In this document: positions 11,418-23,000 of the stretch, in pieces
Numbering within the stretch: position 1 is the stretch's first letter
Layout: each line of letters starts with the position of its first letter
Source: Bryum argenteum
Taxonomy: Eukaryota; Streptophyta; Bryopsida; Bryales; Bryaceae
Length of the DNA stretch: 64,000 nt
Direction of reading: 5' to 3'
Assembly: GCA_037043015.1 (NCBI GenBank)
Contig: CM073321.1
Coordinates: forward strand, 11,106,001 to 11,170,000
Translations under genes and position numbers: made by a program
The notes under the pieces: model-generated
What the model saw: the letters and a program-made list of their open reading frames with translations, nothing else
What the model was told of the DNA's origin: nothing
Databases searched by the model: none

Positions 11418-12407
11418 CAAAATAGTAAAGGCCTGTATTAATTACAAAAAAAATGTCTGAGTTTGATACAAAATTTCACATGTATATGTGTTTTCCGGAA
11501 TATACAGCTTAAATACTATACACTCGATCCAAAATCTAAGATGAAGGAGGACCTGTAGATTCTTCTGCGCCACCCTTAGGTTATAATTCAGGCGTAGGAG
11601 ATGAAGGCGTAGGCACGGAAGGCTCTGTAGTTGGAGGCGGCAGAGACGTAAGTCGTTGCAGAGAAGTAGGATCAGCATGTATAGCAGTAGTGGTTGCCAT
11701 TGTCCGCATCGAAGTTAATGTGTTGCCGGCAGTAAAATTTTGCATCATCGCCATCATCATGTCATGGCGTTCCTGGTCCCTCTTTTCGCGTTCCTGTTGC
11801 GCAATTTGCTGCTCCGCAAGGAGCTCTTCCAACTTCCTCCGGTGTGCCGTCTCCTCCTCAATCTTGCGCTGAAGTGCTGCCAACTCGTTACTCTCCTCAG
11901 CCTTGAACCTACTTGAGGGAGAATCATTTGAGAGGGGATTACGTTTCCGTTTTGCACTCCTCCTCGCCCTGGAGCGGTACGCGACTCCTGCGGTGTCCGA
12001 GGGGTTGTGTCCACCTCCATGTCTTGCTCTTCGCCTGGAGCGGAGTCATCTCCTCCGGAACCAAGGCTGTAAGTGTTGCCTTCGCAGTGAAGTTGCCTTC
12101 CGCTTGACCCAGAGTCCTCTCGGTTGGGGACGTCCGCCTCGTTGTCAAAGGCCTCGTCATCCAAAGACGCTACAGCTTTGCGCTTGCCCTTCAAGAGCAT
12201 GGCCCCGACCTCCGGAAACTCGACTTTGTCGACGAAATAGCCGTTCACGGAGAAGTCAGTGGGATCAAGAGTAAGCCCATCGCTGTACGCTTGGTCGATG
12301 TCCTCTTTATCTTCGAGATCGAATATGGCGTATGCATCGAGAGACAACATCTACAAAAAAAACAGTGCAGCTTAGCTAAAGCGAACATGGTTGGAGAACA
12401 AGCATGA

Positions 12408-12506
12408 CAGTTTAGCTCGAGTCGAGCTAAACTGCCACACAGCCATACAGTTTAGCTCGACTCGAGCTAAACTGCCATACATTTTAGCTCGACTCGAGCT
12501 AAACTG
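12408..12506. repeat. Three 27-bp palindromes inside an intron
   Basis: Copies at 12408-12434, 12448-12474 and about 12480-12506 lie between the GTAAGC donor near 12545 and the TTTTTTGTAG acceptor near 12351 of the methyltransferase-like gene. Centres are G, C and C. Confidence 0.95.
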
Positions 12507-13993
12507 TAGGGAATCATTTAAGCGTAAATAGAGTAAGGCAGCTTACCACGCTTGCGCAGACTGCTTTTCCGCCGGCGTAGACAAGAAAAATATTCTCCTG
12601 CTCCTGGCAAAAAAGCTGTATGACCTGCAAATAAAAATCCATCCTCAACTCGATCGGGTACATGTGATACCGAGACTCGTTGTACTTCCGCGGCTTCTCG
12701 TAAAGCGCGTGCTTAGGAGCGCGGTACTCGGTCTCTGGCAATCTCGCAAGTTTTACGTCTTCCCTGATCATGAAGAGAAGACGCACGGGCTGCGAGGCTT
12801 GCTTGGCTTTCACATTGAATCCAGCGATCCGTGCGTGCGGGGATGGATAGTACATCGATGGAATCAGCTTATACTTTGCCCCTTGGAAGTAGGCAGGATT
12901 TTTCGCAAACGCCTCGACTTGCAGGTAATCATTGTCATCCCCGCAAATGAAGAACCAGCAAGGTACATCTTTGAGAGCTGGCTTGTTCTGAGACGATAGG
13001 ATCGCCATGAACATTTCGAAGAATGGGTGTTCAGGCGATGAATCTGCGGAGGTACTACCACTACCCGGAATCAATCTGAAGTGGATGATTCCAACGTTCA
13101 TCTCAGGAGCAACCTCCGGCCATGAGTTCTCAGGCCAATCTCCGAGCCTCTGTGGTGTTTTGCGGTGGAAGGAACGGAATATAACACTACCCGTAGGGCC
13201 TATGAACTTCTCGCGCTTTTTCAGGAAAACCTCGAAGAATCTCTTTGCGTAGGGAGAGAGATCCTCGCAGCTGGTATTCCTGTGTTGGGTCTGCCTCTGA
13301 TCCGCATAATATTTGTCAGGGATACCCCATTCCAAAAGTGCGCGCTTAGAGGCCTTTGTGACGTGGTAGTCTTTCTTAAACTTCTACCACGCATTCACGT
13401 CGAACTCATTATTCTTGAAGATCCCAAGTTTGGAGCAGATCTTGTGGATCTGAAGCTGGGCGGTCGCCTTCCGCTTCAACCGCTCAACGTAGTCCTTTAC
13501 GGAGTAGCAATCATCAAGAAGAGTTACTAGCTGTTTGAGGGTAACCTTCGGGTATTCCAGTTTCCGCGACGGACCTGACTTATTGAGCATATGGGTACAG
13601 AGTTTCCTGTGGTCCGACTCTGAAAGGTTACCGAGGTTTTTGAAAAATTCCCTCGACAGGGTTTGGTCGTTATCTGGTTTGAACCTTGGCTTGTCACACA
13701 GCTGCCTCAAGGAGTAGGGGTCGATAAGGGTCCCCTGCGCGACACTTCCGATCAACTCTGCCCATAAGTGCCAAAGATCATCAGGGAAGGTGATGATCTT
13801 TAGCTCATTCGTTAGGGACAAGACCTTGTTCTTCACCTCTACTTGGGCCTTGGCAACAGTAATCATGGCGAACCTATGTCGTATAGAGTCAACGAATTTC
13901 TGCAATGGCACAAAAGTAATGTAAGACTTCAGAGTATAAGAGAGCTTAAGTGTGAATCCAAAATTAAGAAGCTTATTGAAACTGTCATTGCAC

Positions 13994-14014
13994 TTTAGCT
14001 CGACTCGAGCTAAA
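13994..14014. repeat. Single 21-bp palindrome inside an intron
   Basis: TTTAGCTCGA, centre C, TCGAGCTAAA. It lies within the predicted intron that separates the ParB-like region from the downstream exon, although the reading frame happens to stay open through it. Confidence 0.93.
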
Positions 14015-15421
14015 CGTTCGTTGCAAATGATTGCAGTTAGAGAAGGTAAAGTTGCGATGCGGCATGAGGTAAGACTTACGTCAAAATTTGCGAATTGTGA
14101 CAAAACTCGCTTTGCTTGAACTCGTTTGTCCACCACCCCAGCTGCTGCATGTCTGTTGGCTGGGCGCCCATAGTTCTCCCACACGGTGCGGGCGGCAAGG
14201 ATATTTGATGCCCATGTTGGCTTAAACGGAGTGAAATGGTTCACTCTGTTATAAAACGCCGATATTTTGCGTAGCTTGGCTTCATCCTTCATCCAAACTA
14301 CGAATGCAGACCACACCTGAAAGTCCTTACGAATTGTTTCTTTGAACTCAAACATCTGCTTGGAGGCGGCAACACTGTGCTGGCCGTTGATTATCCAGAA
14401 CTTGCGGTCCTGCATATCTTCAATTCCGTTCAGCTTGACATCCAATTTTGGCATCACGCAGAGCGGTTGCTTCTTCGACTCGTCGGGCATATTGATGAGG
14501 AAACTCATCGAGACTGTCTTGCCCCTCTTCTCGAATGCTCGAATTGTGTATTGTGGGGGGGACTCGATCATCTTCATTGTGTCTATCTCCATCTTCGTGT
14601 CAGGTTTAGGAATGACGAAACAGTCCTGACAATCCGTGAAGAACTTCTGGTAGATGAGGTTGACGTTCTCGAAGTCAATTTCCTCCACGGTATTAACGTT
14701 CTTTGGGATGCATTGAATAGCATTGTTCAAAATCGTTAAAGCATCCTCTTCCGGGATGAGCATGCTCTTCTTCTTTTTTGCCTCGGTCAACTTCTTTACG
14801 GGAGCTTCTCTCCTCACTACCGGCGAGTCAGTCGTGGTGCTGAGTGGAGGGGCAGGCCTTGTAGCACGTTGCGGGCGTGTTTGGGTCCTGCTCTGTAAGC
14901 CGCTCCCCGTTGCTGTCAGCCCAGATCCCTCGAGTGGAGCTTTCCCTTTGACGCCTCTAAGCTCTCCACCAACTGCCCCAAGTCGAAACGAGTCTGCTTG
15001 ATATCGATCAGTATGGCGTAGTTGTAGGCACACTCCTTGTCATTCTCCTTGAAGGTTGTGCACGTTGCTAAGACTTCCTTCTCTGTTTCGTGGTCGAAGT
15101 CAGTGAGCTTGGAGTTGATGTCAACGCACATGGGGTCTTCTACATCTCCTTCGTATGTGACAACAAGGGTGAGGAATGCTGTGTATGGGATCCAATTCGC
15201 AGACCACGAAACCACTTTCGATGGGTCTTTGAATTCCCAGCAGTCTAATTGCTTCGTGTCGTCTCCATCATCTTTGTCAGCGTCCAGCGGCCTGAGTTTG
15301 AAGAAGTGCTGGAGCGCCTCTTAAAATCGTGCCTTCTCTTGACTGTTCATATAAAGGTTGTGTTAGTTGATAGTGTCGGTTTCGATACACATGAAGCGTA
15401 ATTCATACATCCTAGTACTAG

Positions 15422-15678
15422 CAGTTTAGCTCAACTCGAGCTAAATTGTAGAGGCCTTCTTCATCAACAGTTTAGCTCGAGTCGAGCTAAACTATAGGGA
15501 CATCTGTCACCTACAGTTTAGCTCGACTCGAGCTAAACTGTTAATGAAACCGGCCTCTACAGTTTAGCTCGAGTCGAGCTAAACTGTTGTTGGCGCAAGC
15601 CCCTACAGTTTAGCTCGACTCGAGCTAAACTGTAGAGGCCTGTTTTATCAACAGTTTAGCTCGAGTCGAGCTACACTG
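15422..15678. repeat. Array of six palindromes with alternating centre base
   Basis: Copies at 15422, 15468, 15514, 15560, 15606 and 15652 are spaced exactly 46 bases apart. Centres read C, G, C, G, C, G. The first and last copies and the edge of the second carry substitutions. The array lies just upstream of the proposed start of the ParB/methyltransferase-like gene. Confidence 0.96.
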
Positions 15679-15689
15679 TAGGGAGTACC

Positions 15690-16749
15690 TATCTATTTAA
15701 TAGCTAAATTGTCATCAGAATGCAGGTGATGATCGTTACCCGTCTACCATTTTCGTTTTTTTAGTCGTTAATGCGCTTGTTTGCTGCGCTTGTCCTTGGC
15801 TTGACCTGCACAAGAATGTATTTAGTCATGATATGGGAAGCATGTTATTTACTTCGTTTGCATGTTAGCAGTTGTGATGAGTTACAGATCTTGTATGAAA
15901 AAAATTGGTTGGGAAGTTCGATTGGGAGTTTAATGGTAGTGTAGCTGAAGGACAAAGTCTAATTTCTCCATTCATAAACCGACCCATTTCATCAGAACAT
16001 GCTGCATCTATTGTTTTTTTGAATGCTTAAAATGAAATTCACACATATACACGATTCAACATCAATGCAGTTAGAAAAAAAGTGCTATTGTGAAGAATAG
16101 AAATCAAATACTGTTGGGCACATTCGAAGTCAAAATTAGTACATTAGTGCTGGGCACATTCAAAGACAAAATGAACAATGAAACTGTATTGTATGTTACA
16201 GAAAAGAACATGACAAGCAATGCACAACAGTGGAAGCAAGAATCAATTCATGCATACAAACACAACCCTACTGGTGACCCGCTCACTGAAATTGCGCAAA
16301 TACTTCACGTCGAGCTAAATCTCAAACTAAGAATTGCAAAATCTCATAAGAGATTGAAAATTTCAGCTCAAATCCAGTTCCTACCTGCAATGAATTGGAA
16401 AATGCGTGGATTTATGTTTCTCAAATGGGATGCAAGCAAAGTAAATAAAATTGGGACTGAGGACTTACGAGGAAGAAGAATTCACCAAATTCTGTCGCCG
16501 CTAATCACTTTCAAAGAGCAGAAGTCGCCGCAAATCACTCTCCCGTACTCCGCTAGCATCAGTCTCCAGCAACCCTCGGCGCAAACGAACAGGAACACCA
16601 ACTCCCTCTAACAAACATGAACACCGAAATTCCCTAACTTAGAAACTCTAAATTTCTCTAACGAGCAGAAATTGCAAATTTCTCTCACGCAGCTGAAGCA
16701 ATCGCTTAGAGACGCAAACGCTAAAAGCGAAAGTGGTGACGTAGCTTAC
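15690..16749 (+). other. Upstream region with one weak ORF (16171-16611)
   Basis: This kilobase separates the palindrome array from the GC-rich repeat region. One ORF from the ATG at 16171 to 16611 (147 aa, MNNETVLYV) is somewhat longer than expected by chance, with no recognised domain and no splice context. A half-palindrome (GTCGAGCTAAAT) occurs near 16309. It may instead hold the promoter or 5' exons of the minus-strand gene. Confidence 0.3.
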
Positions 16750-16759
16750 CTAAGATATT

Positions 16760-17130
16760 TGTAACCGCACCGGTGAACACGCAACAGCAGCTTTTCCTCC
16801 GGAAGCACAACCTCCGACAACCAGCAATGCAGGACCGGAAGAAGAACCCCAAAAAGCAGAAACTCCGGGCTCCGGCAAGCAGCTGCACCTACGGCAGACT
16901 AAACCCCCGGAATAGCCGCACCTCCGCGAAGCAGCACCTTCGAACCCCCGCAAGCTGCACAGCTCCAACGAGCAGCACCTTCGAACTCGAACTCCCGCAA
17001 GCAGCACAGCTACAGCTCCGGCGAGCAGCACCTTCGAACTCCCGCAAGCAGCTGCACCTCCGAACAACGTCACCTGCGGAAAAACAAACCTCCGCCTCAA
17101 CAACAGGCACTCAACGACATAGCTCGACCG
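16760..17130. repeat. Degenerate CCGGCAAGCAGC / GCAGCACCTTCGAAC repeats
   Basis: Short GC-rich units (ACCTCCG, GCAGCACCTTCGAAC, CCCGCAAGCAGC) recur irregularly. The ORFs on both strands are low-complexity consequences of the repeats; I do not call a gene. Confidence 0.6.
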
Positions 17131-17509
17131 ACCTCCGCTAAGCACTCAACTACAAATCCAAACCCTAAACCTCTGCCACGCGCTGAACTACAGAGCTTCA
17201 AGAAATACCTCCACCAAGCACTCAACTGGAGAGCCTCGCAGCCTCACCTCGGCGCAAACCCCTACACCACACAAGTACAGAGTCTGAAGCAAAATGGCGC
17301 AAAACAAAATAAGCGCAAAACGACAAAACGAGTGGCACGACTGTTGCGCCGCGGAGGAGATAGAGTAACGACAAAACCCTGATGCACGAGTCTAACAGCG
17401 CAAAGGAGAGAGAGGGATTGCAGGAAAATAATGAGCCTGGATGGGGTGGGGTGTCGGGGGGATGGACAGTGCGTTGGCGGCGGTGGTGGAACGTGGAGGT
17501 CCCATCATG

Positions 17510-17630
17510 AAAAAGTTTTCCATGCCCATGATCATGTGCATGGGCATGGTCATGCACATGTCACACACAAATACATGGCCATGTGCATGACCATGTCCAT
17601 GCACATGATCATGGGCAGGGAAAACTTTTT
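17510..17630. repeat. Long hairpin: 51-bp stem, 19-base loop
   Basis: The arms 17510-17560 and 17580-17630 are reverse complements at 49 of 51 positions. They begin AAAAAGTTTTCCATGCCCAT and end AAAACTTTTT. The arms are rich in CATG and GCAC, which gives chance His-rich ORFs. The size fits a plant foldback element or small-RNA precursor. Confidence 0.93.
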
Positions 17631-17635
17631 TACTT

Positions 17636-17780
17636 TAGTGATTTTTAGTTTACTAATATTTACTAATGTTTACTAATTTTTACTAATGCTTACAAATTTT
17701 TACTAATGTTTACTAATTTTTACTATTTTTTACTAATGTTTACTAGTTTACTAATGTTTACTAATTTTTTCACTAATTCT
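17636..17780. repeat. TTTACTAATG minisatellite
   Basis: About a dozen imperfect units of 10 to 12 bases of the type TTTACTAATG or TTTTTACTAA, directly next to the hairpin. Confidence 0.9.
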
Positions 17781-20327
17781 TGGCTAAGTTTTGACTAGGA
17801 TTTGACTATGTTTATGTCCAATTTTTGTTCAAAATTTGACTAAATACATGTTTAGGTTTTTAATTGAAAGTTTGTGACTAAATTTAGTATTGTAAAGTAC
17901 TCTAAATTCTTAGTTTTAACTCGTAAATTTAGAAAGTACATTGTTCCCTATCTACTGTAATAAAGGGCTGTCATGTTTTGTTTTTATCACCTATAGTATT
18001 CATAGGTAAAAACCATTTTAGAATAAAAATAATTCTATATAAGGCTCTTCACCTTGTAATTGATTTGTAATTTTTTAATCATCCAAGTAAAACAAATATA
18101 GTGAATTTCTGTAACAAAAATTGTCTTATACATATTAATTTCTTCTACTTCTGTAGTATGTACTATTTTTAGATGATGGGTATTGACAAGTACAAATAAT
18201 ATTTTGTTAGTATAAATAAATATAACCATAAGTTTTTAGAAAGGTGAATTTTCGTTTTGTACTCTAGTCACATTGGAGTTTACTTAAGTATAAAAAGATA
18301 TATGCGATTACATCGAAATGCAAAAGTTAAAAAAAAAAATTGATGTCATTTCTAAAAAAATCAGGAATCAAAATGATCACTCTCTATCATAATAGCTCTT
18401 CTATATTTAGGAAAAATAAAAATATAATTAAATAAATAAATAAGTAAGAATCTAACTTTTTGTAAAATAAGTTATTTTTGTATTACTCGTTAATAAATAA
18501 TGGATTATTTTTGGGATAACATAAGTCTTAATGAAGAGATTATTTACTACACATTTAATTTGTCAATCAGTAGATACTTTATAGACTTTTGAGAAAAATG
18601 TTAATGTACAGAAATAAATAAATATACAATCATATAATAAATTGATCAGCAAAAGATACAATATCTTATAAATATAGTACTTTGAAAAATAACTAACAAT
18701 AAACAAATTATTGAATACACATTGAAATAAGGGATTATTGATTCGACTATTTATTAAACATATTAATATAACTAAATATATATATAATTTAAGGAACTAA
18801 TACGCTAATAAATATATGATCTTAAGAATTTGGTATTTGAAAATAGTAGGTCAATAAATCAATTATTTGTAAAGTTCAATTAAGAGTTTTATTGACTTTA
18901 ATAGACTAATAAATTGGTTATCCAATAAATATAGTATTTTATAGATATGTTATTTAGGTAAAAGAAATTAATAAATACACTCTTTCATAGTAGATTATTT
19001 GAGAGAAGGTTAGGAATAGATTATTACCACATATGAAATACACTTGTTTTTTGAGAATGAGCTGATATTGCATAAAGTTATTGTTGAATATAATAGTTTA
19101 TATATAGATAATTAAAAAATATAATATGATATTTTTTTAATTTTTGATACTTCTATAAGTTGTGTTTTTGACAAAATTAGTTAATAACTGAATTATTAAT
19201 TTGAACTTTATTTTGAAATTCAAAATTTGAGGATAAGAGATTCCTAAATATACTTAAGTAGAACAGTGAGTGTTAGCACAAATGCAAATTTGGATTTTTT
19301 TGATGTCAAATATAGGTTAATGATATTAGGTGCTCTGAAACTATAAAAGCATGCTATTGCCTAGAGGGTTTCAATAAAATTCATAACTTAGAAGCTATAA
19401 ATATTGCCTATTATGTAGAATTTTACCAGCTATATAAATTGAAAAAGACATATTTTAGATAGTATAATGGGTGATGGTCTAGTTGGGGTACCCAAAAAGG
19501 TTGTCCCATGAACAATTGCACTCTATGCTGGTGTGACAAACATATCCATTTTTAAACTGTAATACAATAAGACTTCATTAGATGTGGTTTTAGTTGTCTA
19601 TACTTATAATGTATCAAGAAAAAAAATTAAAAATTAAGAAAAATATTTTGAAGTAATTTTATTTGATTTTTTAGTTGAAAAAGTAAGTCATGTCCCAATA
19701 ACCTAAAATCCATAGAATCAAGCAAATGGAATATCAACCATTTTTATTTTATTATAATTTTTGAATATGACCTACATCTACTTGTATAGAATACAAAATA
19801 ATTTATTTAATAATAAAAAAATTAATTCATTGTGCACTATAATGCCTGCAAATCCCCAAATTCAACACTTTTTCCCTCATCTATGAATGGATCCAAAAAA
19901 AATAAAAAATCTAAAAGAAAATCTATAGGCATATATACTTTGATTTCAGTGAGGTGCATGATATTTTATTTTCTATTTTAGGGTCTTTTTACTTGATTAA
20001 AGTGACTAAATAAGACAAACTTTGGAGGCTTTCAATAAAAATAACCTAATTAGTGTGTCCAAAAAGTGATACCCCAAGCTTACCATTGCCCTAATGACTA
20101 TGATTACATTCTAAAAATATGAAAACATGTATTAGTGTACATTGTTGGCCACATTGTTATTTACATTGTACAACGATCATTTCTGTACATTTATTCTTAT
20201 TGCATATTCATTTAAAACCATTTTTGTTTTTGAGTATGCGTTTAAATATATTTATAAAGTAGTAGAATAAATTATTAATGAAAAGTCACGTTCAAAACAT
20301 AAATACGTCGATGAAGTTCATTACTCT
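17781..20327. other. AT-rich intergenic DNA, no gene
   Basis: Very AT-rich throughout with short A and T runs and no ORF worth naming. The change in base composition from the retroelement regions is abrupt. Confidence 0.7.
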
Positions 20328-20591
20328 CTAAGGTTGTTCAAACCACCATTTGTTCTCAGGCCAATCTTTTAGCCTCTGTGGTGTTTTGCGCTCGAAGGAA
20401 CGTAATATAAAACTACCAACAGAGCCAATAAACTTTGTGCGCTTTTCAAGAAACTCGATACCATTGCTACAGAATTTGAAGAGAATCAGCACCCACTCTA
20501 TATCAAGCCAATTCGTCGCTGTAGGCAGCTCTGCGTCTAAAGCGCTGAACATTCTACGTTCTGAAGGCATTGCTAACGATGGAAGGCTCAC
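20328..20591 (-). pseudogene. Fragment of the ParB/methyltransferase-like family (locus ii)
   Basis: The minus-strand peptide containing KFIGSVGSFILRSFERKTPQ and RLKDWPENKW matches the exon at about 13250-13115 (KFIGPTGSVIFRSFHRKTPQ, RLGDWPENSW). Only about 45 residues are shared; the rest of the gene is missing. It lies alone in AT-rich DNA, so it is a relic. Confidence 0.75.
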
Positions 20592-21075
20592 AATGAGGCT
20601 GAGTCTTTTCTACTTTGCAAGCGGCATTCAAAATCAGGTGGATTAGACAATAGAGTGTTGAGTACATGAGTGTTGAGTACATGGGCAATAATGTGTTATC
20701 AGTCAGGATATATTATCGAGTACTCTAAGATAGTCTTAAAGCGAAGCTTATTCATTTAAAAGTATAGTTTCTACAAATAATTTCAAAAATATAATTTCAA
20801 TAAACGTAAATAATTTTTACAATCCTTAATTTGAAGTATGAAAATCTTTTTTAAAAAAAAAATGTCCAAAATTAACTACAATACTTAAAATAAATATAAA
20901 TTATACTATATTGCGTGGAATAGATCATAATAGGGCGTAAAGAGTTGCATATGTTTATGACTCCTTATAATAATTACAACGAAAACAATATAATTATGAT
21001 GAAATAAACTCGATTCGGTTAAAACACGTAATTTTTTATAATGGTATTCTTCACTGATTTTGAGAAAATTAATGT

Positions 21076-21142
21076 GGGTTTAGCTTGGGTCGAGGTAAAT
21101 GTACCCACACAGTACATTTGGCTCAACTCAAGCTCAATTTTC
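21076..21142. repeat. Degenerate relatives of the palindrome
   Basis: GTTTAGCTTGGGTCGAGGTAAA near 21077 and GGCTCAACTCAAGCTCAA near 21121 resemble decayed copies of the palindrome with several mismatches each. Confidence 0.45.
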
Positions 21143-21436
21143 ATCAATTTGATAATCTGAATATTCCCATTATAACGAATTACGTGTTTTAAGCTTACGT
21201 TTAAGCTTAAGAAGGTCCTGTACTGAAAAATTACATTTCTTTAATTGGTTCTCATAATTCTTATTCTTATGATTTCACAAGGTCAAATAATTTAAGACAT
21301 AAGCATAGAATAGGTTCAATTTCTCACACATAGACTTTCTTAAATACTCAGATGTTTATTTAGTTATTTAATCCTCAATAATGAAAGTATAAATCTAATA
21401 TAATGTCACAAAATAAGTAATACTAACGATAAGAAT

Positions 21437-21775
21437 AAAATGGCTGCCCTGCTTTCTCCAACATGGACGCAGTGAAATTGAACTCTCCGTGAAGATGCGA
21501 AGTACCAACGGCTAAACGATAAGACCCCGTGCACCTTTACTATAGCTTTGCAGTGACAACCTTGATTGAATTTGTAAGATAGGTGGGAGTTGGTGACGTG
21601 CAACGTCACCTCCAATCTTGGAATATCACTCTTTCGTCTAAGGATGTCTAAGTGCCAAAACAGAGGCGGAACACTGCATGTTGGTTAGTTTATCTAGGGC
21701 GGATGCCTTTAAGGAAGGTGCGCTTGGATGGAAACATCTCAGGCTAATCTGGCTATATGCTGAAATCTCCATTTC
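21437..21775 (+). rRNA. Mitochondrial-type LSU rRNA fragment in nuclear DNA
   Basis: The segment GTGAAATTGAACTCTCCGTG and AAGACCCCGTGCACCTTTAC, then GATAGGTGGGAG and TTTATCTAGGGCGGATGCC, follows domain V of bacterial-type large-subunit rRNA in order. The CCCCGTGCACC variant is what I recall for plant mitochondria; plastid genes read CCCTATGAAGC. It carries indels and covers only about 340 bases, so it is a NUMT fragment rather than a working gene. Confidence 0.85.
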
Positions 21776-22995
21776 TTGGACGATCAGCAGGGATTTAATT
21801 AAAGATAGTTACTGAAATTTGCAGGATAAAATTTCGACTTTAAAGATCAATGGATTTATAGATTGTATTTGATAAATGCATATTTCAAACGAAAAGATGT
21901 CCATATTTGCAACTAATTTTGAACATTTCAATACAACATCCAATTGTAAGGTTAAGCATCTACAAATGAAATTAAAACGTTCAAATGTAATCTTATTTTG
22001 GTAAGCTTTATGTTAAAAAAATTAAATGACATATATACCATTGAGCATCTATACAATGAAATTAAGTTTAAATATAAAATTTTATGTATATTAAAACTTC
22101 TTTTATTAAATCTTCCAAAGTGTATTTAACAAGATTTACAAACTTACTTATAAAATAGTATAAATTTTTTATCGTTGATAACCTTGAAGATTTCATTTAA
22201 AATTTAAAGTTAAAATATTTGATTTCATCAGTACAGTTTATAGCTCAATCAATTTAATACTCTACATAATATACTAAGATTATATTTACATTGTATGAAT
22301 TTACAATTTGAAAGATATATCTTTTATTTATAGATAAATAGTATATAATATAATATGTAATAAATATCATTTACTATATTAAATTATATATAATTATCAA
22401 ATGTATTACGTATATACGAAGAAGTAAATAGAATTTAATAAAAATTATGTTTACTCGTACAATTTTTAACGAGATATTGCATATGATAGAATTAATTTGA
22501 AGTGTATAATAATCAACATTCAATTAGGAATTGTTAGCAAGTGCTTACACACAAAAACGTTAGTAGTATTAAACTTATAGATAAGATAATAGCTTAATAC
22601 TTAATAAGACTTATGCATCATTTAATTAAATATGGAGTTTGGGCTTATTATGGACGTTAAAACATGGGGAGATCCCTCCATCCATAACCTTAAAATATAC
22701 GTATTTGAAGAGTATCTTCATGGAATCTATATTATAGAAATCATTTTGCAACTATTAATCTTAATTGTAGATCGTGGACTGTCCATATTTAATTAAATAT
22801 GTCATACTTCACCTTAAGGTAAATATAGCATCAAATTTATTGTATACGAACTTTATTAAGAAAGAAAGGTTTGAGCTTAAGAATACTCAATTCACAAAAA
22901 TATGAAATTGAAAGTTGTATCCATTGTATTGCTTCCAAGTAATTATACTAAAATTTTATTGTGTCATTGAGTATTTGCTAACATAGTATTCCTCA
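21776..22995. other. AT-rich intergenic DNA, no gene
   Basis: Long A+T runs, no ORF or RNA gene that I can support. Confidence 0.65.
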
Positions 22996-23000
22996 CTGTA

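Larger units (their letters stand above)
11581..15350 (-). pseudogene. ParB-like plus beta-class methyltransferase-like gene with coiled-coil tail (locus i)
   Basis: A possible ATG at 15350-15348 is followed by a TAA at 15323-15321 and then an open N-terminal region. A frame change near 14940 leads to the long ORF down to 13384. That ORF holds a ParB/DGQHR-like core (WIINGQHSVAASKQM). An intron (about 14078-13905) with a perfect palindrome is removed by GTAAGT and TTGCAG signals. A single in-frame TAG at 13386-13384 precedes the next exon, whose fold matches amino-methyltransferases with motif I late (IFLVYAGGKAVCASV); a GTAAGC intron with three palindromes then joins MLSLDAYAIFDLEDKED, the expected acidic end of the next strand. 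The tail has an acidic stretch, a Lys/Arg patch and a coiled coil (about 11880-11740), reached by another frame change near 11940. No D/N/S-P-P-Y/F motif is visible, so catalysis is doubtful. ParB-methylase fusions are known in phages and bacteria. Confidence 0.55.

Noticed and set aside
13384..14100. Palindrome at 13994 as coding sequence
   Set aside because: The frame is open through it, but GTAAGT and TTGCAG signals on both sides remove it in phase, as with the other intronic copies.
17392..17604. His-rich metal-binding-like peptide (MHGHGHAHGHV)
   Set aside because: It is the translation of the CATG-rich hairpin arms, with no start context or partner exon.
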